From positions 1-6,423 of the forward strand of contig PLTE01000123.1 of the NCBI GenBank assembly GCA_003164375.1: a stretch of DNA of 6,423 nt. Reading direction: 5' to 3'. The DNA is from Hyphomicrobiales bacterium (GTDB lineage Bacteria; Pseudomonadota; Alphaproteobacteria; Rhizobiales; Xanthobacteraceae). The number at the start of each line of letters is the position of its first letter. Position 1 is the first letter of the stretch. Both the position numbers and the translations under genes were made by a program. The notes below the pieces were generated by a model. It did not search any database. It was not told where the DNA came from and saw only the letters and a program-made list of their open reading frames with translations. Shown one piece after another: positions 1 through 5,851 of this stretch.

Positions 1-1438
1 CGAATTCGTGGAACAGGGTCCGCGCATCGTCCGGAGACAATAGCGAAGGCTGGCCCTCGGCGCCCTTGGAGAAATTGCAGACATTGATGATCAAGGGAGC
101 GATCTCGCCGTCGAGCTTCTGCTGGTCGCGCAGCGAGGTCATCCAGGCGCCGCTCCTCTTCGATCCCCGCGCGAAATAGTCGCCGAAGAACAGGCCGACC
201 CGACCGCCGTCGGCGCCGCGCACTTCCCACACCCGCACGTCGGGATGCCAGGCCGGCACGTCGGCGCGCGGGATGAAGGAGAGCCCGAACAGGCGCTGCG
301 CGGTATCAAAGACGGCCTCGATCATGCGGTCGAGATTAAGAAAGGGCTTGATCGCGGCCTCGTCGAAATCACATCGGCGTTGCCGCAATTTTTCCGCGTA
401 ATAGCGCCAGTCCCATGGCTCGAGCTTGAAGTTGCCGCCGTCTTCGGCGATCAGCGCCTGCATGGCGTCGCGATCGGCCAGCGCCCGCGAGCGCGCCGGC
501 GCCCAGACCGCGTCTAGGAGGTTGCGCACCGCCGCGGGCGTCTTCGCCATGGCGTCGTCGAGCCGGTAGTGGGCGAAGTCGGCGTAGCCGAGGAGCTGCG
601 CCCGCTCGGCGCGCAGCCGCACCATCTCGGCGATATTGCCCTTATTGTCGGTCGCGCCGCCATTGTCGCCGCGCAGGATAAAGCCGCGAAACAATTTCTC
701 GCGCAAGTCGCGCCGTTCCGAGAATTGCAGGAACGGCTCGACATACGACCGCGACAGCGTCACGGCGTACCCGTCGAGGCCGCGCTCCTGCGCCTCCGAG
801 CGCAGCGCCTCGCGCATGAAATCGGGCAGGCCGGCAAGCTCGGCCTCGCCGCCAAGCGGCAGCGCGAAGGCCTGTTCGTCGGCGAGCACGTTCTGGCTGA
901 AGGCGGTGCCCAGCGCTGCCAGCCGTTCGATGATTTCGGCGAGCCGCTGTTTGGCCGCGGCATCGAGCCCCGCCCCGGCGCGGCGGAAGCCTGAATGGTA
1001 ACGCTCGATCACGCGCTTTTGCTCGGCATCAATCCCGAGCGTGTCGGCCTTCTGCATCAGCGTATCGACACGTCGATACAGCGCCACATTGGAGTTCATC
1101 GCGTTCCAATGGCGGGCAAGCTGCGGCGACATTTCGCGCTCGATTTCGAGCAGCGCGTCGTTGCTATGGGCGCCGACCAGGAGGTGGAACGCGCTTTCGA
1201 CGCGATCGAGCGCCTTGCCGCTGCGTTCCAACGCAGCGATGGTATTGGCGAAGCTCGGCGGTACGGTTTCCGCTGCAATGGCGGCGACCTCGGCCACATG
1301 CTCGGCCAGCGCCCTCGCGTAAGCCTCGCGGAAATGCTCGGGCCTGATGCGGTCGAAGGGCGGAACCTGGTCCGGAGTGGACCAAGCCTCGAAAAAAGGA
1401 TTGCCGTTAAGGGTGCCGGGAGTGGCGATCTGGGTCAT
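1..1438 (-). CDS. dcp: M3-family peptidyl-dipeptidase Dcp, partial (C-terminus beyond left edge)
   Basis: This is a zinc metallopeptidase of family M3 (Dcp/oligopeptidase A/thimet oligopeptidase), which degrades short peptides, in Dcp by removing C-terminal dipeptides. The minus frame is open from the ATG at 1438-1436 (MTQIATPGTLNGNPFF) to the left edge, giving 479 complete codons. Seen directly: a helical N-terminal half, the M3 segment WDWRYYAEKLRQ, then GLFFGDYFARGSKRSGAWM, INVCNFSKG and finally DDARTLFHEF. The last readable residues, H477-E478-F479 followed by a codon beginning with G, are the start of the HEFGH zinc motif, so the second zinc histidine, the downstream glutamate ligand and the C-terminal catalytic helices lie outside. 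H at about 477 agrees with known Dcp proteins of about 680 residues. No other in-frame start lies between this ATG and the upstream stop near 1513, so the start is firm, although no good ribosome binding site precedes it. The gene is divergent from the DapA-family gene. OpdA-like oligopeptidase is the alternative name. Confidence 0.93.
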   Translation of the reverse strand, partial: MTQIATPGTLNGNPFFEAWSTPDQVPPFDRIRPEHFREAYARALAEHVAEVAAIAAETVPPSFANTIAALERSGKALDRVESAFHLLVGAHSNDALLEIEREMSPQLARHWNAMNSNVALYRRVDTLMQKADTLGIDAEQKRVIERYHSGFRRAGAGLDAAAKQRLAEIIERLAALGTAFSQNVLADEQAFALPLGGEAELAGLPDFMREALRSEAQERGLDGYAVTLSRSYVEPFLQFSERRDLREKLFRGFILRGDNGGATDNKGNIAEMVRLRAERAQLLGYADFAHYRLDDAMAKTPAAVRNLLDAVWAPARSRALADRDAMQALIAEDGGNFKLEPWDWRYYAEKLRQRRCDFDEAAIKPFLNLDRMIEAVFDTAQRLFGLSFIPRADVPAWHPDVRVWEVRGADGGRVGLFFGDYFARGSKRSGAWMTSLRDQQKLDGEIAPLIINVCNFSKGAEGQPSLLSPDDARTLFHEF

Positions 1439-1463
1439 CTGGGGGCCATACCAAAAGCGGGTG

Positions 1464-1523
1464 CAGCCGTGATATATGTCATCGGCGGGCTCGCGCCAAA
1501 AGAAGTTGGCTCAGCGCCAAAAG
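1464..1523. promoter_or_regulatory. Divergent promoter region with a GCGCCAAAAG direct repeat
   Basis: This is the core of the 96-base gap between the divergent peptidase and DapA-family genes. On the minus strand, TTGGCG (1499-1494) and TATATC (1476-1471) are 17 bases apart, a plausible -35/-10 pair for the peptidase with a start of transcription near 1464. The AT-rich core GATATATGTC is nearly palindromic, so a plus-strand -10 (TATATG, 1473-1478) could share it, although I see no matching plus -35. The 10-mer GCGCCAAAAG occurs at 1493-1502 and 1514-1523, 21 bases (two helical turns) apart; CCAAAAG also occurs at 1451-1457. The first copy overlaps the minus -35, which would suit a repressor site. 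Promoter and operator are inferences from short motifs. Confidence 0.35.
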
Positions 1524-1526
1524 GAG
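1522..1526 (+). promoter_or_regulatory. Ribosome binding site AGGAG of the DapA-family gene
   Basis: AGGAG lies eight bases before the ATG at 1535. It decides the start of the downstream gene, because the same frame stays open far upstream (to before 1000) only as the antisense shadow of the peptidase gene. Confidence 0.75.
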
Positions 1527-1534
1527 AGCCGAAA

Positions 1535-2491
1535 ATGCCTCGTCACGCCCATTATGTGCCGCACGGCGTCATTCCGGCCGTGCTCTTGCCATTCACGGAC
1601 GATCTTGCGATCGACGAGCAGAACTTCCGCAAGCACCTTTCCGACGTGGCGGCGGTTGAGGGCCTCTCCGCCGTCACCATCAATGCCCATTCGACCGAAG
1701 TGGCCTCCTGCAGCTTCGACGAACAGCGTCGGGTGCTCGATATTGCCCAGGACGAGATCGGCGGCCGCTTGCCGATCGTCAACGGCGTCTGGGCCGACGG
1801 TAGTCTCGAAGCGGCGCGGCTTGCCCGCATGGCGGAGGCCGGCGGCGCCTCGGCGCTCCTGGTGTTCCCGCCGGCGCCATTCACGCTCGGGCAATCGCCG
1901 GCCATGGCAGTCGAGCATTTCAAGCGCATCGCCGGCGCCACCACGCTACCGCTGATCGCGTTCCAATATCCGCTCCAGACCGGCCAAGGCTACCCGCGCG
2001 ACACGCTCCTGAAGATGATCGAGGAGGTGCCGACCATCCGCGCCATCAAAGACTGGGCGGGCAATGTGCCGCAGCATGAGATGCATATCCGCGAGCTGCA
2101 GAGCCTCAAGCGGCCGGTCAATGTGCTGACCACCCATAGCGCCTGGCTGTTGAGCTCGCTGGTGCTCGGCTGCAACGGGCTGTTGTCGGGCTCGGGCAGC
2201 GTGATCGCCGACCTGCAGGCGGCGCTCTTCCGCGCGCTTCAGTCAAACGACCTCGCCGAGGCGCGGCGGCTCAACGACCGTATCTATCCCTTGGCGCGCG
2301 TGTTTTATGCCGAGCCCTGGGCGGATATGCATAACCGCATGAAGGAAGCCCTGGTGCTGCTCGGCCGGCTGCCGCGCGCCGTGGTGCGGCCGCCTCTGGT
2401 CAAGCTCGGCCGCGGCGAAATCGACCGTATCCGCGCCGCCCTTGTGGAAGCCGGGCTGCTGTCGCATAAGACCGCGCGAGACGCGGCGTGA
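1535..2491 (+). CDS. Dihydrodipicolinate synthase (DapA)-family aldolase/lyase, substrate unknown
   Basis: A 318-residue protein of the class I DapA/N-acetylneuraminate lyase family, which are TIM-barrel enzymes that bind a keto acid as a Schiff base on lysine. Seen: GVIPAVLLPFTDD at the N-terminus, VNGVWADGSLEAARLARMA, the lysine motif AIKDWAGN with K172, GCNGLLSGSGSV, and the C-terminal KEALVLLG...VRPPL block typical of the family. The length is also normal. It is unlikely to be the lysine-pathway DapA. By alignment from memory, the paired threonines of GTTGE are replaced by HS (AHSTE), the catalytic tyrosine position is F143 (IAFQYPLQTG; a tyrosine sits two residues later at Y145), and the carboxylate-binding arginine position is Q148. 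The ATG is chosen for its AGGAG and for the family's N-terminus. The stop is 52 bases before a small membrane-protein gene that may be cotranscribed. The neighbour gives no clear clue to the substrate. Confidence 0.88.
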   Translation: MPRHAHYVPHGVIPAVLLPFTDDLAIDEQNFRKHLSDVAAVEGLSAVTINAHSTEVASCSFDEQRRVLDIAQDEIGGRLPIVNGVWADGSLEAARLARMAEAGGASALLVFPPAPFTLGQSPAMAVEHFKRIAGATTLPLIAFQYPLQTGQGYPRDTLLKMIEEVPTIRAIKDWAGNVPQHEMHIRELQSLKRPVNVLTTHSAWLLSSLVLGCNGLLSGSGSVIADLQAALFRALQSNDLAEARRLNDRIYPLARVFYAEPWADMHNRMKEALVLLGRLPRAVVRPPLVKLGRGEIDRIRAALVEAGLLSHKTARDAA

Positions 2492-2543
2492 CCGCGATAA
2501 GCCCATCAACCACCGCTACAAGCCAACATCAGAAGCCGACACG

Positions 2544-2798
2544 ATGAACACCTCTCAACCGCAGCGCTCGCGCCGCATCCTCTGGGCCAACGTCCTGACC
2601 GTCCTTAGCGCGGCGATTTTGATCAGCGCCGAGGTGTTCGGCGCGGCGTTCGCCGGCAGCTGGGCGATCGCCAATCTGTTCGCGCTCGGCGCGCTCGGCG
2701 CACGCGTGCTCGATGGTCTCTTCATCTTGCTCGGTATCGCGGTGATGGTGCAGTTCGTGCGCGCCGCGCATCTCGTCGAGCCGTTCACCGCGGACTAA
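2544..2798 (+). CDS. Small integral membrane protein of unknown function
   Basis: An 84-residue protein that I do not recognise as a named family. The N-terminus is basic (RSRR at 8-11) and is followed by a long hydrophobic segment (about 12-37, with a single acidic residue E30) and a second one (about 55-72). This suggests two membrane helices with the basic N-terminus in the cytoplasm. The C-terminus is short and polar (HLVEPFTAD). The ATG at 2544 gives a sensible topology; an upstream in-frame ATG at 2442 would lie inside the preceding gene and is less likely. No strong ribosome binding site is visible. The gene follows the DapA-family gene by 52 bases on the same strand, so they may share a transcript, and a probable terminator begins at its stop codon. 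Codon use and the continuous hydrophobic pattern support a real gene. Confidence 0.68.
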   Translation: MNTSQPQRSRRILWANVLTVLSAAILISAEVFGAAFAGSWAIANLFALGALGARVLDGLFILLGIAVMVQFVRAAHLVEPFTAD

Positions 2799-2849
2799 AG
2801 CGCGCGCGTTGCTGTGACGATGCACAGCTAAGGTGGCGCTTTACTTTTT
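2797..2849 (+). terminator. Probable intrinsic terminator after the small membrane protein gene
   Basis: An outer stem AAAGCGC (2797-2803) pairs perfectly with GCGCTTT (2836-2842). It encloses a hairpin GCTGTG (2811-2816)/CACAGC (2823-2828) with a six-base loop. The outer stem runs into a T-rich tract, ACTTTTTCTT. The outer arm begins within the TAA stop codon. The internal loops make it less compact than a classical terminator. Confidence 0.45.
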
Positions 2850-2894
2850 CTTAAGACTAAATCGCTTGCACGCATAAGAGAAATCGCTTATTGG
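2850..2894 (+). promoter_or_regulatory. Candidate promoter region for the decarboxylase leader transcript
   Basis: This AT-richer stretch lies directly before the first leader hairpin. Two weak readings exist: CTTAAG (2850-2855) with CATAAG (2873-2878), spacing 17, giving a start near 2885; or TTGCAC (2866-2871) with TATTGG (2889-2894), spacing 17, giving a start near 2901. The first fits better because the second would cut into the first hairpin. Neither is a strong consensus match. Confidence 0.3.
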
Positions 2895-3300
2895 CGGAAT
2901 GCCCAATTTCGCACGTGCCTGTGGCCGTGTGTCGGTCGGTGGGCATCCGGACAAGAGGCCGGACAGCCGCCTAAGGAAGAGCGCAACCTGCTCGCGCTCT
3001 TTCCTTGCTCCAGCGACCGGCAGCCGGAGGCGAAACCGGCAATGCCCGCTCTCCACGGGCGACGCGGCTTAAAGCAACGACGGAAGGGCTTTTTTGGGTC
3101 TACTTGCCGGCGCCAATGCCGGGGACACCGAAGAGGCTTGTCCATCTTTGCCAGCAGTGCGGAACGGGATCTCCCTCATCCGGACCAAGGCAGCAATCAC
3201 GGCGGCGCAACGCGTCCCGCAATCGTGCGGGGCGACGCGCGTCGCAGGAGGTTCACCTCGGCGGCTACGCCGCCAGTCGGATTTAGGGAGCTGGGTGGAA
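2895..3300 (+). promoter_or_regulatory. speF leader cis-regulatory RNA upstream of ornithine decarboxylase
   Basis: About 400 bases without a convincing gene precede the decarboxylase and are rich in hairpins, as expected of the alphaproteobacterial speF leader motif (Rfam speF). Seen: CGG+ATGCCCA (2895-2905, one bulge) with TGGGCAT+CCG (2940-2949); AAGGAAGAGCGC (2973-2984) with 2994-3006 (12 pairs, one bulged T); GCCGG/CCGGC (3023-3027/3036-3040); GCCCG/CGGGC (3044-3048/3056-3060); CCGGC/GCCGG (3107-3111/3118-3122); GGACA/TGTCC (3123-3127/3139-3143); a nine-pair stem 3213-3221/3226-3234; and GGCGGC-TAC-GCCGCC (3260-3274), which ends 26 bases before the start codon. The assignment rests on position, length, gene context and structure; I could not compare it to the Rfam model. 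The signal sensed and the mechanism are not shown by the sequence. A role in control by polyamine or ornithine is an inference. Confidence 0.62.
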
Positions 3301-4431
3301 ATGACTGCACGCATCCGCGAATTTCTCAAGCAACGCACCGATCACGGACCCTGCCTCGTCGTCGACCTCGATGTCGTCCGCGAGAACTATCAGAACTTCG
3401 CCAAAGTGCTGCCGGACACCAAGGTGTTCTATGCGGTGAAGGCCAATCCGGCGCCGGAAATTCTCAAGCTCTTGGTGACGCTGGGCTGCTGCTTTGACGT
3501 CGCTTCGCTGCCCGAGACGCACGACGTGCTCGCCGCCGGCGCCACGCCCGACCGCATCTCCTACGGCAACACCATCAAGAAAGAGAAGGAGATCGCCGAA
3601 GCCTTCCGGCTCGGCGTCACGTTGTTCGCGGTCGACTGCGAGGCCGAGGTCGAGAAGGTGGCGCGCGCCGCGCCGGGCAGCCGCGTCATCTGCCGCATCC
3701 ATTGCGACGGCTCCGGCGCCGAATGGCCGTTGTCGCGCAAGTTCGGCTGCGAGCCCGCTTATGCCGCCGACATCCTGGAACTTGCCCATAAAAACGGGCT
3801 CATCCCGTACGGCATCTCGTTCCACGTCGGCTCCCAGCAACACAATGTCGAGGCCTGGGACCGCGCGCTCGCTTCGACGGCGGCGGTGTTCCGCACTTGC
3901 GCCGAACGCGGCATCAGCCTGTCGATCGTCAATCTCGGCGGCGGCTTCCCGGCGAAATACATCCGCAAGACGCCCAAGCTCGAAAGCTATGGCAAGGCGA
4001 TCTTCAAGGCGCTGCGCAAGCATTTCGGCAACAATTTGCCGAACACCATCGTCGAGCCCGGACGTGGTCTGGTCGGCAATGCCGGCGTCATCGAGGCCGA
4101 GGTGGTGCTGATCGCCAAGCGCTCGCCGGAAGACGAGCTGCGTTGGGTCTATCTCGACATTGGCAAGTTCCACGGCCTCGCCGAGACCATCGGCGAATCG
4201 ATCCGTTATCCGATCCGCACCACGCATGATCGCGACGAGACGGTGCCCTGCGTCATCGCCGGCCCGACTTGCGATTCGGTCGACGTGCTCTACGAGAAGA
4301 CGCCGTATCCGCTGCCGGTGTCGCTCGCCATCGGCGACAAAGTCTTGATCGAGGCCGCCGGAGCCTACACCGCGACTTATTCTTCGGTCGGCTTCAACGG
4401 CTACCCGCCGCTGCGGCAATATGTGATCTGA
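3301..4431 (+). CDS. speF: Ornithine (or lysine/ornithine) decarboxylase, fold-III PLP enzyme
   Basis: This 376-residue enzyme removes CO2 from L-ornithine to make putrescine, the first step of polyamine synthesis; some relatives also take lysine to cadaverine. It belongs to the alanine-racemase-fold group (eukaryote-like ODC), not the large fold-I enterobacterial SpeC/SpeF, so the symbol follows alphaproteobacterial usage. Seen: YAVKANP with PLP lysine K47, FHVGSQ (H175, S178), phosphate loop LGGGF (213-215), EPGRG (252-256), GPTCDSVD with catalytic C324 and D325, and AGAYT with Y356. CDSxD, rather than the CESGD of diaminopimelate decarboxylase, supports ODC. The length is normal and the active form is expected to be a dimer with shared active sites. 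The ATG at 3301 matches the family's N-terminus (MTARIREFL), with AGGGAG ten bases before it; the frame stays open upstream only through the leader. Ornithine versus lysine preference cannot be decided here. Confidence 0.93.
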   Translation: MTARIREFLKQRTDHGPCLVVDLDVVRENYQNFAKVLPDTKVFYAVKANPAPEILKLLVTLGCCFDVASLPETHDVLAAGATPDRISYGNTIKKEKEIAEAFRLGVTLFAVDCEAEVEKVARAAPGSRVICRIHCDGSGAEWPLSRKFGCEPAYAADILELAHKNGLIPYGISFHVGSQQHNVEAWDRALASTAAVFRTCAERGISLSIVNLGGGFPAKYIRKTPKLESYGKAIFKALRKHFGNNLPNTIVEPGRGLVGNAGVIEAEVVLIAKRSPEDELRWVYLDIGKFHGLAETIGESIRYPIRTTHDRDETVPCVIAGPTCDSVDVLYEKTPYPLPVSLAIGDKVLIEAAGAYTATYSSVGFNGYPPLRQYVI

Positions 4432-4438
4432 CTTTTTC

Positions 4439-4462
4439 CCTCTCCCCGCGGACGGGGAGAGG
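4439..4462. repeat. GC-rich palindrome between converging genes
   Basis: A perfect nine-pair inverted repeat, CCTCTCCCC (4439-4447) and GGGGAGAGG (4454-4462) with a six-base loop, lies between the decarboxylase stop and the stop of the converging small gene. A T-run lies before it on the plus strand, and neither strand has a T-tract after the hairpin, so it is not a typical intrinsic terminator. Palindromes of this CTCTCCCC type are common intergenic repeats in Bradyrhizobium-like genomes. It could still stabilise 3' ends of both transcripts. Confidence 0.6.
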
Positions 4463-4466
4463 CAGC

Positions 4467-4752
4467 TCACTTCGGCTGAACGCTCGGGTCGCCCGCCCGG
4501 GCTGCCTGGCGGCGGGATCACCGGTGTTTTCCCGGTATTCGGTGTCGGCGCTTTTATGGCCGGGTCGACATCGGGCGGACAAATGACGCCGTTGGACTGG
4601 GCGAGCTTTTCGCTCTGGTTCTGATTGGGGGTGGCGCTCGCACCATCCGCGCAGGCCTTCGTGTCGCCGGATTGGGCCTGCGCCAAAGCCGACGAGCGTA
4701 ACCCGTGCGCGATGAGGATGACGGTGAAAAGGATTTTAACGATCCTATTCAC
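4467..4752 (-). pseudogene. Small exported proline-rich protein gene with a C-terminal frameshift
   Basis: I recognise a short secreted protein type frequent in Bradyrhizobium-like genomes, of unknown function. From GTG 4752 the product has a signal peptide (R3, K6, hydrophobic 7-15, cleavage after SALA at 24), then SEKLAQSNGVICPP, DVDPAIKAPTP and TPVIPPPGSPGG. Such proteins normally end soon after with GG(D/N)P-V-PK. Here the zero frame instead continues through the palindrome and antisense through the whole decarboxylase gene without a stop until 3283. Dropping one G from the GGG codon at 4494-4492 gives GGDPSVQPK and a TGA at 4469-4467, for a 94-residue protein. So either the sequence has one extra base or the gene is really frameshifted. 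The start is uncertain: another in-frame GTG lies at 4821, overlapping the WD40 gene. The gene follows the WD40 gene by 40 bases and converges on the decarboxylase gene. Confidence 0.62.
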
Positions 4753-4774
4753 CGAATCATAACGTCCGGCGCTT

Positions 4775-4788
4775 GGCGCAGTTGCGCC
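4775..4788. repeat. Short hairpin between the WD40 gene and the small exported-protein gene
   Basis: GGCGC (4775-4779) and GCGCC (4784-4788) form a five-pair hairpin with a four-base loop, in the 40-base gap after the WD40 stop. No T-tract follows on the minus strand, so it is not a clear terminator; it may act as a 3'-end or processing structure. Confidence 0.35.
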
Positions 4789-4792
4789 GATC

Positions 4793-5797
4793 TCACGCCA
4801 GATCGATGATGCCGGCTTCACCGCTTTCGGTGCCGAAGGCGAGCAGCAGCCCGTCGGCGCTCCAGGCGAGCGCGGTGATCGGCGCGTCGCCCGGCGTCTT
4901 GGCTAAAATCTCGGCGCCGTCGTCGACGCGCACCAACAGCACCAGGCCATCTTCATAGCCCGTGGCGACGATGTCCTGTTTGGGATGGCAGGCGACGGCC
5001 ACGATCCGGTGCTCGGACGGCGCCAGCACTTTCGGCTGCTTGCCCATCGGGCCGTCCTTGGCTTGGAACGGCCACAGAATGAGCTGCGTGGCGCCTGAGG
5101 TCGCGAGCCAATGGCCGCCGACGGTCCAGCCGAACGACTTAACGCGCGCGGCGTAACCGGACATGCGCATGTGCTGGCGATCGGCGAGCCGCCAGCCGTG
5201 CAACATCGGCTCCTGCATGGTGGTGACCAGGAAGCGGCCGTCCGGGCTCGCCGTGACGCCGAGATGCGAGCCCTTCCATTCGAGCTTTTCCGGCGCGGCG
5301 CCGACCGCGTTCGGAAACCACAGCGTGGCGCCGTTGTAGTGCGCCACCGCGAGCCGAAAGCCCTTGGGTAAAAAGACCAGCCCGCCGACGGTCGACGGCG
5401 CTTCCAGTTCGCGCAATTCTTTGGCCTGCACGAACGCCGCCTTGCCGGCCGACCAGGCGACCGCGCCGTCCGGTCCGAGCGCGACGTGGTCGATCCAGCG
5501 GCGTTTCGGGTCGCTCGCAAGCGTGGCGCTGTAGCCTTTCACGTCGGTGGCGACCAGTTTGCCGTCGTCGCCGGCGCTGACGATGCGTTCGGCGTCGGCC
5601 GTGGTGCTGAGGATCGCGCCGCCATGCACCGCGACGCGATGCGGCTCGCCGGTGGGCGCCGCAAGTACGATCGCCTCCTCGCCGAGCACGAAACCCGCGG
5701 TGCGGCCGAGAAAATGCGCGCCGACGATGGCGCCTTCGGCGGCGAGCGAATGCGTGCGTTCGACAACGGAAACGATATCGCTACGGGTGTCGGTCAT
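4793..5797 (-). CDS. WD40-type beta-propeller protein, partner of the CobW-family GTPase
   Basis: A 334-residue protein without signal peptide or membrane segment, made of repeated beta-strand units of WD40 kind. Seen: RIVSAGDDGKLVATDV (71-86), WIDHVALGPDGAVAWS (101-116), GVTASPDGRFLVTT (180-193), SFGWTVGGHWLATSG (221-235) with LILWPF, VAVACHPKQDIVATGYEDG (267-284) and ITALAWSADGLLLAFGTESG (307-326) ending in GIIDL. The propeller probably has about seven blades, consistent with the length, and is probably a cytoplasmic scaffold for protein contacts; no catalytic motif is visible. The ATG at 5797 (MTDTRSDI) is preferred over an upstream TTG at 5836, which lies inside a palindrome. No clear ribosome binding site precedes it. 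It follows the metallochaperone GTPase gene by 54 bases on the same strand. I recall this pairing from other Hyphomicrobiales genomes, which suggests a joint role in metal handling, but that is inference. Confidence 0.85.
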   Translation of the reverse strand: MTDTRSDIVSVVERTHSLAAEGAIVGAHFLGRTAGFVLGEEAIVLAAPTGEPHRVAVHGGAILSTTADAERIVSAGDDGKLVATDVKGYSATLASDPKRRWIDHVALGPDGAVAWSAGKAAFVQAKELRELEAPSTVGGLVFLPKGFRLAVAHYNGATLWFPNAVGAAPEKLEWKGSHLGVTASPDGRFLVTTMQEPMLHGWRLADRQHMRMSGYAARVKSFGWTVGGHWLATSGATQLILWPFQAKDGPMGKQPKVLAPSEHRIVAVACHPKQDIVATGYEDGLVLLVRVDDGAEILAKTPGDAPITALAWSADGLLLAFGTESGEAGIIDLA

Positions 5798-5825
5798 GGC
5801 GTGCCGCGTTGGCGCTGCGCGTTCC

Positions 5826-5845
5826 CCTCCCCACAAGGGGGGAGG
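5826..5845. repeat. GC-rich palindrome between the GTPase and WD40 genes
   Basis: CCTCCCC (5826-5832) and GGGGAGG (5839-5845) form a seven-pair inverted repeat with a six-base loop, in the 54-base gap inside the presumed operon. It resembles the palindrome at 4439-4462 in its CTCCCC/GGGGAG arms. No T-tract follows on the minus strand, so transcription need not end here; it could set the ratio of the two products by protecting the upstream message. Confidence 0.5.
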
Positions 5846-5851
5846 AAGGGA

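Noticed and set aside
995..1534. Long plus-strand open frame continuing upstream of the DapA-family ATG
   Set aside because: It is antisense to the peptidase gene, which has clear M3 motifs; the AGGAG at 1522 and the family N-terminus place the real start at 1535.
2841..3145. Minus-strand open frames across the leader region
   Set aside because: Their composition is explained by GC-rich hairpin DNA and they lack start signals or recognisable motifs; the structured plus-strand leader is the better reading.
3094..3300. In-frame N-terminal extension of the decarboxylase from a TTG
   Set aside because: It would translate leader hairpins; the family begins at the MTARIREFL-like sequence, and an SD-like AGGGAG lies before ATG 3301.
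3042..3497. Plus-strand open frame starting in the leader and overlapping the decarboxylase out of frame
   Set aside because: Arg-rich, no ribosome binding site, and it runs nearly 200 bases into a strongly supported gene in another frame.
3283..4466. Minus-strand open frame antisense to the whole decarboxylase gene, apparently a 500-residue protein
   Set aside because: It is the run-on of the frameshifted small exported gene; the sequence opposite the decarboxylase is low-complexity shadow coding without family features.
5798..5836. Extension of the WD40 protein to the TTG at 5836
   Set aside because: The start codon lies inside the palindromic repeat and the added residues show no propeller pattern; ATG 5797 is the simpler start.
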